Source: Bacteroidota bacterium (GTDB taxonomy: Bacteria; Bacteroidota; Bacteroidia; Flavobacteriales; Weeksellaceae). Taken from it: a DNA stretch of 64,000 nucleotides. Below are positions 8,613 through 16,702 of the stretch, piece after piece. Below the pieces are notes generated by a model that ran no database searches, was not told where the DNA came from, and saw only the letters and a list, made by a program, of their open reading frames with translations. The DNA lies in contig JAEXAR010000013.1 of the NCBI GenBank assembly GCA_023394415.1, positions 4,116 through 68,115 on the forward strand, in the 5' to 3' direction. The number at the start of each line of letters is the position of its first letter. Within the stretch, counting starts at the first letter, position 1. The position numbers and the translations under genes are program-made.

Positions 8613-10244
8613 TTGAAGAAAACTTTACTATACATATTTTTTTGTTTTTCGGTCTCATTTTTTTCTCAGGAGATTTCTTTGTATCCTGCGGAAAGAACGG
8701 CTTTGGTTTCTCTTTATCAAAGCACCAATGGAGAACAATGGAATATCCAATGGGATTTCACAAAAGATCCGAAGTATTGGTATGGTCTCAAAATTCAAAA
8801 TGGGCATGTGATTGAATTAAGGCTAAATGCTAATAATTTGAAAGGTAATTTTCCTTCGGGACTGGGTGCGTTTTCACAATTAAAAGTGCTTAACTTGAGT
8901 TCTAATAATCTTTTTGGAAACATAGAGGCCGTAGCTTCTTTGAATGGATTAACAGAACTTGATGTAAGCGAGAACAATCTTTCAGGTGATCCTTCAGCGT
9001 ATGTTTCGGGACTTACAGAACTTCAGAATCTTTCTCTAGGAAAAAATCAATTTACTGTTGCTGATTTTAGTTTTCTTACAACACTTAGAAACTTGCAAAA
9101 ACTGAATGTAGCCAACACCGGTTTGCAAAAAATTCCTTCGGAAATTTCTGGACTTACACATCTTCAAATTTTAGATTTGTCGGGTAATCACATTACTACA
9201 GGTTTCGAAAATCTTCAGGGTTTAAGTACTTTAACAGAGCTTAATATTTCAGATAATCAAATTAACACACTGCCCACATCATTGTCATCACTTATAAATT
9301 TAACGTCATTAAATTTATCTAAAAATCCTATCACTAATTTTAGTGGACTCACCAATCTTAAAAAAATCGAATGGATTTCATTAGAAGATAACAATCTGAA
9401 TACCATTCCTACTGAAATTACTTTTCTTCAAGAGTTGAGGCATATTAATTTGAATTATAATAAATTAACTAATGCATCACTACTTTCTCAAAATAAAAAA
9501 TTACAGCAAATCTTTCTGAACAACAATCTTTTTGAAGGTGCATTTCCAAGTGAACTTTTAGCCTTAAAGGAGATTCAAATGATATCTTTGAATAATAACA
9601 ATCTTACCGGCGCAATTCCTCTCGAAATCCCTCAAATAACATTGATTCAGAATAACCGTTACAAAAAAGCAGATGTAGAAGCGATCTATAAAAGCGGGAA
9701 AAATTTTACATTATTGGATTATTCTCCGCAAAGATATGATGAAGCCCAAACAGTTTCAGTGGCTTTGGGAGATGCTGTAACATTAAAGCAAGAGCTTTCT
9801 GGAACAGATGGTTATCAGTTTTCATGGTTCAAAAATTTGGATCTTGATTTGCATACCTCTTTTGAAAGTCATCACATTTCGAGAGTGGAAAATACTGATT
9901 TTACAAACTTTACTTGTGAAGCCTATTTTTTTGAACCTTTAGGAGAATCCTATTTTGAAATGTCTTTTTTCCGAGAGCCTATTAAATTGGAAATTGGCAG
10001 CACCTTAACAAGTGAAGAATTGAATACCGGTATTTCGGTTTATCCGATTCCTACATCAGATTTTCTTAATATTACTTCCAATAACGAAAAGATTGAACAT
10101 TATTCGGTGTTTGATCTCAGTGGAAAACTCGTTTTAAGCGGAAAAACAGTTCCTGTAAACGTTAAGTTTTTACCTTCCGCAGCTTATATAATTGTAATCA
10201 AAACCAGCAGGAAACAATACAATTACAAATTTATTAAGCATTAA
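8613..10244 (+). CDS. Secreted leucine-rich-repeat protein with T9SS type A signal
   Basis: Exported leucine-rich-repeat protein, probably for binding other proteins or surfaces. The start is TTG at 8613, chosen because the signal peptide (MKKTLLYIFFCFSVSFFSQ) begins exactly there. Residues about 25-70 form the plant-like LRR cap (ERTALVSLYQSTNGEQWN). About ten 22-24-residue repeats follow, with LxxLxLSxNxL spacing, up to residue 350. After a short Ig-like region, the last 75 residues (ISVYPIPTSDFLNITSNN through a lysine-rich end) are a Por-secretion (type A) sorting domain. The protein is therefore likely passed through the T9SS and anchored or released at the surface. Confidence 0.88.
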   Translation: MKKTLLYIFFCFSVSFFSQEISLYPAERTALVSLYQSTNGEQWNIQWDFTKDPKYWYGLKIQNGHVIELRLNANNLKGNFPSGLGAFSQLKVLNLSSNNLFGNIEAVASLNGLTELDVSENNLSGDPSAYVSGLTELQNLSLGKNQFTVADFSFLTTLRNLQKLNVANTGLQKIPSEISGLTHLQILDLSGNHITTGFENLQGLSTLTELNISDNQINTLPTSLSSLINLTSLNLSKNPITNFSGLTNLKKIEWISLEDNNLNTIPTEITFLQELRHINLNYNKLTNASLLSQNKKLQQIFLNNNLFEGAFPSELLALKEIQMISLNNNNLTGAIPLEIPQITLIQNNRYKKADVEAIYKSGKNFTLLDYSPQRYDEAQTVSVALGDAVTLKQELSGTDGYQFSWFKNLDLDLHTSFESHHISRVENTDFTNFTCEAYFFEPLGESYFEMSFFREPIKLEIGSTLTSEELNTGISVYPIPTSDFLNITSNNEKIEHYSVFDLSGKLVLSGKTVPVNVKFLPSAAYIIVIKTSRKQYNYKFIKH

Positions 10245-10338
10245 AATACCTAAATTTTGCATAATTTGAATTTCTGATTTCATTACAATTAGGTAAAATC
10301 TTCGTGCTTTAGACATTACTCTTCCCACTCATTTTCCC

Positions 10339-10346
10339 TATCTTTG
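10339..10346 (+). promoter_or_regulatory. Candidate -7 box of the HMG-CoA reductase gene
   Basis: TATCTTTG matches TAnnTTTG, 19 bp before the ATG at 10366. A TTA 20 bases upstream is a weak -33 candidate. Confidence 0.4.
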
Positions 10347-10365
10347 ATGTTCAAAATTTTAAATA

Positions 10366-11694
10366 ATGAACCATAAACCGGTGGAAGGTTTTTCCAAATT
10401 GACCAAACAGCAGAAAATTGATTGGATTGTTAATGAATATTTGGAGGGAAACCAAGATTATCAGACGATTTTAACACAATATTGGAACGAAAATCAGCAA
10501 TTGCAAAAACTGCACGAAGAGTTTTCGGAAAATACCATTTCCAATTTTTATATGCCTTATGGAATTGCTCCGAATTTCCTGATTGACGGTAAGCTTTTGG
10601 CGCTTCCAATGGCAGTGGAAGAGAGTTCGGTTGTTGCGGCAGCTTCAAAATCGGCGAAATTTTGGTTGGATAAAGGCGGTTTCAAAACCACGATTATCAA
10701 TACCAAAAAATTGGGTCATACACATTTTATATTGAATGTAGAACCACATAAATTGCAGCATTTTTTCAATTTTAAATTGAAGAAAAAACTGTTTGAAGCC
10801 ACAGAAGACATTACCAAAAATATGCGGAATCGCGGAGGCGGAATTCTGAACATCCGACTGATTGATAAAACCGCAGAAATGGATCATTATTTCCAATTGA
10901 AAGCGAGTTTTGATACGGTTGACTCTATGGGAGCGAATTTCATCAACTCGTGTTTGGAACAGTTTGGAAAAACATTAAAAGAAGAAGTTCATAACGAGGA
11001 AAGTTTCACGCAGGAAGAAAAAAATTCTTTGCAAATCGTGATGAATATTTTGTCGAATTTCACGCCCGATTGTATCGTGAGAGCCGAAGTTTCCTGCAAA
11101 ATTGATGATTTAAAGGATGATAGCGGAATATCTAATGAAGAATTTGCTTGGAAATTTAAACAGGCTGTAACCATCGCTGAAATTGAGCCTTTTCGCGCAA
11201 CCACTCATAACAAAGGCATTATGAACGGTGTTGATGCTGTTGTGATTGCTACTGGAAACGATTTCCGTGCAACTGAAGCCTGCGCTCACGCTTACGCCGC
11301 AAAAGACGGAAAATACAAAAGTTTGACACATTGCACCATCGACAACGGAATTTTCAGATTTTGGATTGATTTGCCGATTTCTGTGGGTGTTGTTGGCGGT
11401 TTAACGAATCTGCATCCTTTGGTAAAATTTTCTTTGGCGTTGCTCGGAAAACCTTCTGCGCAGGAATTGATGAGTATTTTAGCAGTTTCCGGATTGGCGC
11501 AAAATTTTGCGGCGCTGCGTTCTCTAGTCACAACAGGAATTCAGAAAGGGCATATGAAGATGCATTTGTTTAATATTTTGAACCAAATGGGAGCAACGGA
11601 AGAGGAAAAACAGCATTTTGTGACTTATTTTAAGGATAAAACGGTGAGTCATCACGAGGTGATTGCCGAGTTGGAAAGGTTAAGGAAGAACTAG
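10366..11694 (+). CDS. mvaA: Hydroxymethylglutaryl-CoA reductase, class II
   Basis: Reduces HMG-CoA to mevalonate, feeding isoprenoid synthesis. Flavobacteriia use the mevalonate route, so the family label degradative is only nominal. At 442 residues it fits class II enzymes. Landmarks are the Glu-containing SENTISNFYMPYGIAPNF (about residues 51-68), the FDTVDSMGANFIN stretch near 180, the nucleotide-binding ATGNDFRA near 287, and the late catalytic-histidine region KGHMKMHLFN (about 392-401). It is transcribed alone, with a TATCTTTG box just upstream and a palindromic repeat directly after its stop. Confidence 0.92.
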   Translation: MNHKPVEGFSKLTKQQKIDWIVNEYLEGNQDYQTILTQYWNENQQLQKLHEEFSENTISNFYMPYGIAPNFLIDGKLLALPMAVEESSVVAAASKSAKFWLDKGGFKTTIINTKKLGHTHFILNVEPHKLQHFFNFKLKKKLFEATEDITKNMRNRGGGILNIRLIDKTAEMDHYFQLKASFDTVDSMGANFINSCLEQFGKTLKEEVHNEESFTQEEKNSLQIVMNILSNFTPDCIVRAEVSCKIDDLKDDSGISNEEFAWKFKQAVTIAEIEPFRATTHNKGIMNGVDAVVIATGNDFRATEACAHAYAAKDGKYKSLTHCTIDNGIFRFWIDLPISVGVVGGLTNLHPLVKFSLALLGKPSAQELMSILAVSGLAQNFAALRSLVTTGIQKGHMKMHLFNILNQMGATEEEKQHFVTYFKDKTVSHHEVIAELERLRKN

Positions 11695-11696
11695 CA

Positions 11697-11786
11697 TTGT
11701 CATTCTGAATGAAGTGTAACGAAATGAAGAATCTCTATACTTGTAAAAATTCTTCGACTTCACTTTGTTTCGCTCAGAATGGCAAA
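11697..11786. repeat. GTCATTCTGA-type palindromic element
   Basis: An imperfect inverted repeat. TTGTCATTCTGAATGAAGTG and GAAGAATC on the left are mirrored by ATTCTTC, ACTTCACTTTG and TCAGAATGGCAA on the right. It belongs to the same family as 21984-22074. It has no coding content. Confidence 0.65.
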
Positions 11787-11805
11787 ACTATATTAATAAA
11801 AAAAT

Positions 11806-11982
11806 ATGATACACTATTTACAATACATATTGCCCGTTGTTTTTATCATTTTCGGGTTTTATATTCAACAGAGTTCGGACCCGAGGTTTGCCTCTTCCAA
11901 AAAAATGGGAAAAATTTTGATTGTTTTGGGAATTTTGACGCTTTTGGGAAGGATTTTCTTGGATTATTCAGCGAATAAGTAA
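11806..11982 (+). CDS. Small membrane protein (58 residues)
   Basis: A short open frame running from the ATG at 11806 to a TAA ending at 11982. The product has two hydrophobic helices: residues about 4-20 (LQYILPVVFIIFGFYI) and about 36-51 (KILIVLGILTLLGRIF). They are separated by the polar QQSSDPRFASSKK. The layout, the well-behaved amino-acid composition and my memory of similar two-helix proteins in related bacteria make it likely real. Its function is unknown. A longer frame at 11709-11978 overlaps it but gives an unconvincing protein. Confidence 0.6.
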   Translation: MIHYLQYILPVVFIIFGFYIQQSSDPRFASSKKMGKILIVLGILTLLGRIFLDYSANK

Positions 11983-12001
11983 TTGGTAATTGAAAAAAGT
12001 C

Positions 12002-12063
12002 TTTGTCATTCCGTAGGAATCTTAAAAAAGGAAATTGTATTTAGATTTCTACGAAATGACAAA
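12002..12063. repeat. GTCATTCCG-type palindromic element
   Basis: TTTGTCATTCCGTAGGAATCT on the left matches the reverse complement of the right arm ending at 12063 at 19 of 21 positions. It is a variant of the GTCATTC family seen at 11697 and 21984. Confidence 0.6.
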
Positions 12064-12112
12064 CTATGGGTTATAAATAAATCAAAAATCTGACATCTAA
12101 CATCTAAAGGAT

Positions 12113-12499
12113 ATGAAAACATTAACATTAGTCATAGGCGCAGTTTACGGATTGGTTTCCGTAATTTTAGGGGCGTTTGGAGCGCACGCTTTTAAGAAAA
12201 TTTTATCGGTGGAAAAGTTGCAAAGTTTTGAAACTGGCGTTCGCTATCAAATGTATGCCGCTTTTTTTCTATTGATTGTCGGCTATATTTTAAAATTTGA
12301 AACCAAATCTGAAAACTGGATTTCTTGGCTGATGATTTTCGGAACCCTGCTTTTTTCTGTGAGCATTTATTTTCTGGCTTTTTCAGAATACTGGGGTGTG
12401 AATTTGAAATTTCTTGGCCCGATAACACCAATTGGTGGTTTGTTGATGATTATTTCTTGGGTGATGTTAATCTTCCATTTCCTAAAAATTAAACTTTAA
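12113..12499 (+). CDS. DUF423 membrane protein
   Basis: Small integral inner-membrane protein of the DUF423 (YgdD-like) family, function unknown. The 128 residues hold four hydrophobic segments. The family opening GLVSVILGAFGAHAFKKIL is at about 14-32, followed by MYAAFFLLIVGYIL, ISWLMIFGTLLFSVSIYFLAF and PIGGLLMIISWVMLIF. The conserved GAFGAH motif is intact. It stands alone, between a palindromic element and a small gene of unknown function. Confidence 0.88.
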   Translation: MKTLTLVIGAVYGLVSVILGAFGAHAFKKILSVEKLQSFETGVRYQMYAAFFLLIVGYILKFETKSENWISWLMIFGTLLFSVSIYFLAFSEYWGVNLKFLGPITPIGGLLMIISWVMLIFHFLKIKL

Positions 12500-12565
12500 A
12501 ATAAAGTTTGAATTCAGAAGACCGAAGTTTCTTCTGTCTTCCGACTTCCATCTTCCTGCTTCATT

Positions 12566-12823
12566 ATGTTTTTCATCTTCGGATTCAATAAAAAGCCTGT
12601 CGGAAAAGAGAACCGCAAAATCTATAGAAATGGTTTTGAGGTAAACGCCGTGATTACCATTTATAAAAGATATTTTGAACTCTTTTTTATTCCACTGATT
12701 CCGTTTGGGAAGAGTTATTCGGTTTATATTCCACATTCAGACGAATATTTTGAGCAGGGAACTTTTTCAAAAATGCCGGAAGATTTACTTGAAGTCTGTA
12801 AGGATGTTGGAAGAAAATATTGA
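12566..12823 (+). CDS. Small conserved-looking protein, unknown function
   Basis: An 85-residue protein with no signal peptide and no cysteine pairs. Its core is IYKRYFELFFIPLIPFGKSYSV (about 42-63), followed by an acidic segment and MPEDLLEVCKDV. I do not recognise the family. It is supported as a real gene because a second, broken copy of the same C-terminal half follows directly at 12826-13081. The opening MFFIFGFNKK resembles bacterial zinc-ribbon-like proteins whose Cys residues have been lost, but that is only a guess. Confidence 0.55.
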   Translation: MFFIFGFNKKPVGKENRKIYRNGFEVNAVITIYKRYFELFFIPLIPFGKSYSVYIPHSDEYFEQGTFSKMPEDLLEVCKDVGRKY

Positions 12824-12825
12824 TT

Positions 12826-13081
12826 ATGGGCCTAAACGCAAATAGACTGAAAGTTTGGCAGCACGGCAGAAACGCCATGTTTATTATAAAAATAAACTTC
12901 AGGCGTTGAATTTTGTGTTTACAAAAACTACATCAGTGTTTTTGGAACCCCTATTTTTCCGCTGGGGAAAACATATTCCGCTGCAATTCCTGAATTGAAT
13001 GAATATTATGACCACGGACCATTTGTAAAAATGCCCGAAGAACTTTTTGAAATTTGTAAACAAATGACAAGGCTTCTTTAA
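12826..13081 (+). pseudogene. Degenerate second copy of the small gene
   Basis: The last part, in frame 2, reads VYKNYISVFGTPIFPLGKTY, then an acidic stretch, KMPEELFEICKQM and a stop. It aligns well with the preceding gene (IYKRYFELFFIPLIPFGKSY ... KMPEDLLEVCKDV). Upstream, the reading frame is broken. The ATG at 12826 gives MGLNANRLKVWQHGRNA in frame 1, and HVYYKNKLQALNF continues in frame 3 from about 12876. Two single-base shifts would restore one continuous protein. I read this as a tandem duplicate that has become a pseudogene. Sequencing error is the other explanation. Confidence 0.55.
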
Positions 13082-13090
13082 ATTGTACTT

Positions 13091-13216
13091 CTGTGTGAGC
13101 GATGGTAGCGTAAAGCCCACAGTAAGCGTGGGCGCGAGCGCAGCGAGCGTCGATGAATGAGGACTTGCAGCGGACGTAGCGACCCGAGTTGGTGCTTTAG
13201 GCGATGGAGAGGGACA
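13091..13216. repeat. GC-rich intergenic repeat
   Basis: A G/C-rich, non-coding block between the broken small gene and sucC. It holds short direct repeats (GCGAGCG twice within 13134-13149) and small hairpins such as CCCAC at 13116 pairing with GTGGG at 13128. The end words GCGATGGTAGCG and GCTTTAGGCGATGG look like decayed matching ends. Its composition differs sharply from both neighbours, which suggests a dispersed element. Confidence 0.45.
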
Positions 13217-13280
13217 CACCCAAAGAAATTTTACGGCTAAAAAACTTCCAACTTCCAGCTCCCATCTTCCATCTTTTTTG

Positions 13281-13288
13281 TAAATTTG
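13281..13288 (+). promoter_or_regulatory. Candidate -7 box of sucC
   Basis: TAAATTTG matches TAnnTTTG and lies 41 bp before the sucC ATG. Confidence 0.4.
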
Positions 13289-13329
13289 TAAATCTTTAAA
13301 ATAAAATCAAAAATCTAATTTAAAATATT

Positions 13330-14523
13330 ATGAATCTTCACGAGTATCAGTCTAAAGAGATTTTATCAAAGTATGGTGTTGCGATTCAGCGAGGTTTTGT
13401 TGCCAATAATGTGGACGAAGCTGTGGACGCTGCCGGAAAACTAAAAGAAATGACCGGAGCCGAAGGGTGGGTTGTAAAAGCACAGGTTCACGCTGGTGGC
13501 CGTGGAAAAGGTGGCGGTGTAAAGTTTTCTCCGAATTTGGATAAACTGAAAGAAAATGCACAAAACATCATCGGAATGCAGTTGATTACCCCGCAAACTT
13601 CTGCTGAAGGTAAAAAAGTAAACTCTGTACTGGTAGCTGAAGACGTATACTATCCGGGAGAAAGTGATACTAAAGAATTTTATGTATCTATCCTTTTGGA
13701 CAGAGCACAAGGTAAAAATACTGTAGTTTATTCTACCGAAGGAGGTATGGATATTGAGCATGTTGCTGAGGTAACTCCTCACTTAATCCACAAAGAAACG
13801 ATTGATCCGGCTTTAGGTTTGCAAGGTTTCCAAGCGAGAAAAATTGCATTCAATCTTGGCTTAGAAGGTAACGCTTTCAAAGAATTCACTAAATTTATTA
13901 CTAATCTTTATAATGCTTATGTTGGTATCGATGCTTCACTATTCGAAATCAACCCTGTGTTAAAGACTTCAGACAATAAAATTATTGCGGTAGATGCTAA
14001 AGTAACTTTGGATGACAACTCATTGTTCCGTCACAAAGATTTGGCTGAACTTCGCGATAAAAGAGAAGAGGATCCAATGGATGTAGAAGCAGGAGAAGCA
14101 GGTCTTAATTTCGTAAAATTAGATGGTGACGTTGCTTGTATGGTAAACGGAGCAGGACTTGCAATGGCAACTATGGACATTATTAAACTTTCCGGCGGAA
14201 ATCCTGCAAACTTCCTTGATGTAGGTGGAACTGCAGATGCTGCGAGAGTAAAAACAGCTTTCGATATCATCCTGAAAGATTCTAATGTAAAAGCGATTTT
14301 GATTAATATTTTCGGAGGTATCGTTCGTTGCGACAGAGTTGCACAGGGTGTAGTAGATGCTTACAAAGAAATCGGTCAGTTTCCGGTGCCTTTGATCGTA
14401 AGACTTCAAGGTACTAATGCTGAAGAAGCTAAGCAATTGATTGATAATGCAGGTTTGCCTATTCATTCCGCAATTACGCTTGAGGAAGCAGCTAATAAAG
14501 TGAAAGAAGTTTTAGGACACTAA
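13330..14523 (+). CDS. sucC: Succinyl-CoA ligase (ADP-forming) beta subunit
   Basis: Beta subunit of the TCA-cycle enzyme that converts succinyl-CoA to succinate with substrate-level phosphorylation. The 397 residues match the family length. The ATP-grasp domain opens with MNLHEYQSKEILSKYGV and carries the glycine-rich AGGRGKGGGVK near residue 57. The C-terminal ligase domain has DVGGTADAARV and INIFGGIVRCDRVAQGV. The alpha subunit (sucD) is not adjacent, since a terminator follows directly, so it is encoded elsewhere as in many Flavobacteriia. Confidence 0.96.
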   Translation: MNLHEYQSKEILSKYGVAIQRGFVANNVDEAVDAAGKLKEMTGAEGWVVKAQVHAGGRGKGGGVKFSPNLDKLKENAQNIIGMQLITPQTSAEGKKVNSVLVAEDVYYPGESDTKEFYVSILLDRAQGKNTVVYSTEGGMDIEHVAEVTPHLIHKETIDPALGLQGFQARKIAFNLGLEGNAFKEFTKFITNLYNAYVGIDASLFEINPVLKTSDNKIIAVDAKVTLDDNSLFRHKDLAELRDKREEDPMDVEAGEAGLNFVKLDGDVACMVNGAGLAMATMDIIKLSGGNPANFLDVGGTADAARVKTAFDIILKDSNVKAILINIFGGIVRCDRVAQGVVDAYKEIGQFPVPLIVRLQGTNAEEAKQLIDNAGLPIHSAITLEEAANKVKEVLGH

Positions 14524-14544
14524 AATTCTTAAATATTATATAGG

Positions 14545-14575
14545 GAACGTGCCAAAAGGCGCGTTCTTTCTTTTT
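14545..14575 (+). terminator. Terminator after sucC
   Basis: GAACGTGCC pairs with GGCGCGTTC (one G-T pair) around an AAAA loop, followed by a T-rich tail (TTTCTTTTT). It lies between the convergent sucC and DinB-family genes. Confidence 0.8.
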
Positions 14576-14578
14576 AAG

Positions 14579-15139
14579 CTAATCATATTGATTTGGGAAT
14601 TTAATTGGATGAAAAAGCTTTTCTGCCTGTACGATATGTCTCTCGTTATGATTAATGATAAATCGAAATGTATCACCCAATTTAAGTTGTATCAGTTTAG
14701 AAATAGAAATTTTAATTTTTACTTTTTCAAGATTGACGGATTTTGATTGTTCCAATAAGCTCAAAAGTGTTTCCAGGTGTTTGATTAAATCTTCAATCAC
14801 AGATTTATTCAAACTTATACCCACAGGATTTTTATCTTTAGGGGATTTCATTTTAGTCATATTGACTTTTGGAAGCATTGATTTTGCAAAATAATCTCCA
14901 ATAAGTCCAGGAGAAAAATTAACCTTTGAAGTTGATTTTGAAAAAGATAGCTTTTTTGAGATTTCAGGTAAATAAAAATTGAAATATTGATTGAGGTGCT
15001 CGCAGCATTCAAGAATTGTCCATTGATTTTGGGTTATTTTATTTAAGGTAACGTCATCGCATTCCAGAAATTTTTCTGTTCTTGAAATGTGATTTTTTGT
15101 CATCTCGATGAGCTCACCAATGAGTTCTGAACTATTCAT
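14579..15139 (-). CDS. DinB-family protein
   Basis: Four-helix-bundle protein of the DinB/YfiT-like superfamily, often metal-dependent and in some cases thiol transferases. Length is 186 residues. Recognisable points are WTILECCEHLNQYFNFYL (about residues 40-57), with a His in the position of a metal ligand, and the late RFIINHNERHIVQAEKL (about 157-173), which supplies the HxxxH pair. The substrate is unknown. It is transcribed toward sucC as a single gene. Confidence 0.78.
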   Translation of the reverse strand: MNSSELIGELIEMTKNHISRTEKFLECDDVTLNKITQNQWTILECCEHLNQYFNFYLPEISKKLSFSKSTSKVNFSPGLIGDYFAKSMLPKVNMTKMKSPKDKNPVGISLNKSVIEDLIKHLETLLSLLEQSKSVNLEKVKIKISISKLIQLKLGDTFRFIINHNERHIVQAEKLFHPIKFPNQYD

Positions 15140-15226
15140 TTAAAAAAATATTTTCAGCAAATTTCCAAAATTTCAGAGTTGATTTACTTGATGAAGGTCA
15201 AGATTTTAGAGAGAGTACACTCGTAT

Positions 15227-15754
15227 TCAATTTTTCAATAACCGTGAAAGGGTTTCAGGGCTGATGCGAAGGTAAGACGCTATGTATTTGTGCGGAACTT
15301 CCTGAAAAAGTTTTGGACTTCTTTTTAAAATCCTTTCAAATCTTGCGGAGGCTGAATGATGAAGCAAATCTATCTCTCTTTCACTCTGTTGATGAATTAA
15401 TTCCTTTAGCAATTCAGAATAAAAAGTAGGGTTTTCGTCAAAGATTTTCTGTAATTTTTCTTTGGATACTGTTAAGATTTCTGTTTCCTTTAAGGTTTTT
15501 ACATTATAAATAGTTGCTTTGTTGTACAAAAAACTGTCGATGGCAGCAAACATGGAGTTTTGATACGCGAAACGTATAATTTGCTCTTTTTCTTCAATCT
15601 CAGTAGTGACGGTTATGGCTCCGGATTTTACAAAAAATAAATCTTTTGAAAAGTCTCCCTTATTTACTAGAATATCATTTCTCTTTAAGATTTTAGAAGG
15701 TTCCCAAAGTTTTTTAGTAAAAATTTCTTCTAAAAAAGATTGAAGGATGCTCAC
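15227..15754 (-). CDS. Crp/Fnr-family transcriptional regulator
   Basis: A 175-residue regulator with a cyclic-nucleotide-binding-like barrel (about residues 20-115; VNKGDFSKDLFFVKSGAITV). A C-terminal helix-turn-helix ends the protein (VPHKYIASYLRISPETLSRL, residues about 152-171). There are no Cys clusters, so it is not an iron-sulfur Fnr. Its start overlaps the stop of the upstream MscS gene by 4 bp, implying tight co-translation. Flavobacterial members of this type usually do not have a known ligand. The pairing with a channel suggests control of, or by, envelope or osmotic state. Confidence 0.85.
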   Translation of the reverse strand: MSILQSFLEEIFTKKLWEPSKILKRNDILVNKGDFSKDLFFVKSGAITVTTEIEEKEQIIRFAYQNSMFAAIDSFLYNKATIYNVKTLKETEILTVSKEKLQKIFDENPTFYSELLKELIHQQSEREIDLLHHSASARFERILKRSPKLFQEVPHKYIASYLRISPETLSRLLKN

Positions 15755-16599
15755 GAAAGGCTGCTTAAATTACTTGGGACGGAAGTTGCGATATTTTCTG
15801 CATCCAGGCGGTTTTTTAGCTTTACAATCGCTTCGCTTCTTACAGATTGTATATTTTCACCCGGTTTCATCCAAAACCTAATTTGTAAATTGTAAATGCC
15901 CAGTTTTTGGCGAACAAAAATCACTTCTGCCTTTTCCGGCTCTTGTACAAAATCAAAACTTTGAACTTCATTCAGCAAAACCTTATTGGCTCTTTCAAGA
16001 TTTTCGGTGTTTGGAATTTCTAAATCTATGATAACTTTTCGGTGTTGTGATGCGGTTACATTAATAAAAGGTGCACTGAAAATCATTTGATTTGGAATAA
16101 AAACCTTTTTTCCTTCATCATTAATCACCTTTGTCGTTAAAAATCCAATTTCTTCAACAGTTCCGGAAATATTGTTAATCGTAACATAATCCCCTACTTT
16201 GAAGGCTTTATCAACGCTTACCAGCATACCAGAAAACATCGACGATACAATATCTTTCAATGCAACACCGGCAATGATACCGGCTACACCCAAACTTCCC
16301 AGAAACTTCATAAAGAAACCATTAAGTCCCATTATTTCCAGGGTTATGAATGTTCCGATAAGAATAATTAGAAAACGGAAAAAACCAATCAAAGTAATGA
16401 TTGTGTCCTGATTTCTGCTTTTTGGAAATAGTTTCTGATAAAGATTGACTAAAACTTTACTTAAAAACTTGCTGGCATAAATAAAAAAGGTAAAAACAGC
16501 CAATCCTACAACTAAATTCGGCGTAAACTTGGCAAATTTAACCCACCAGTTTTCTAAAACACTCCAAACTAAATCAATATATTTTCTGCTTTCCTGCAT
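15751..16599 (-). CDS. MscS-family mechanosensitive channel
   Basis: Small-conductance mechanosensitive channel of the inner membrane, a safety valve during hypo-osmotic shock. The 282 residues follow the E. coli MscS plan. Two N-terminal helices come first (about 24-45 and 66-90). The glycine/alanine-rich pore helix TM3 (FLGSLGVAGIIAGVALKD, about 98-115) follows. Then come the beta domain starting VGDYVTINNISGTVEEIGF and the alpha/beta C-terminal domain. It is first in a two-gene operon with the Crp-like regulator and diverges from the peroxiredoxin gene. Promoter boxes for both directions lie in the gap. Confidence 0.93.
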   Translation of the reverse strand: MQESRKYIDLVWSVLENWWVKFAKFTPNLVVGLAVFTFFIYASKFLSKVLVNLYQKLFPKSRNQDTIITLIGFFRFLIILIGTFITLEIMGLNGFFMKFLGSLGVAGIIAGVALKDIVSSMFSGMLVSVDKAFKVGDYVTINNISGTVEEIGFLTTKVINDEGKKVFIPNQMIFSAPFINVTASQHRKVIIDLEIPNTENLERANKVLLNEVQSFDFVQEPEKAEVIFVRQKLGIYNLQIRFWMKPGENIQSVRSEAIVKLKNRLDAENIATSVPSNLSSLS

Positions 16600-16615
16600 T
16601 ATTACTTATTTTATT

Positions 16616-16643
16616 CAAATATATGAAAATTTTAACCGATCAA
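16616..16643 (-). promoter_or_regulatory. Promoter of the MscS-Crp operon
   Basis: On the minus strand a -33 TTG (16643-16641) is followed after 17 bp by TATATTTG (16623-16616), both matching the Bacteroidota consensus. The gene starts 17 bp downstream of the box. Confidence 0.6.
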
Positions 16644-16645
16644 AA

Positions 16646-16677
16646 TTGAGGTTTTCAATACTTAGTTCCTAACTTTG
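16646..16677 (+). promoter_or_regulatory. Promoter of the peroxiredoxin gene
   Basis: TTG at 16646-16648, a 21-bp spacer, then TAACTTTG at 16670-16677, 25 bp before the ATG. Its -33 element lies inside CAAAATTG together with the opposite-strand -33 of the MscS operon. Confidence 0.65.
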
Positions 16678-16702
16678 ATATATAAATTTAAAAATAAAGA
16701 TT

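Noticed and set aside
11709..11978. 89-residue open frame after mvaA
   Set aside because: It starts inside a palindromic repeat and its product has a random composition; the overlapping 58-residue frame is the better gene.
12899..13219. Minus-strand frame over the GC-rich block
   Set aside because: It is antisense to the broken small gene and the repeat; the Ser/Ala/Pro-rich start only reflects the repeat's composition.
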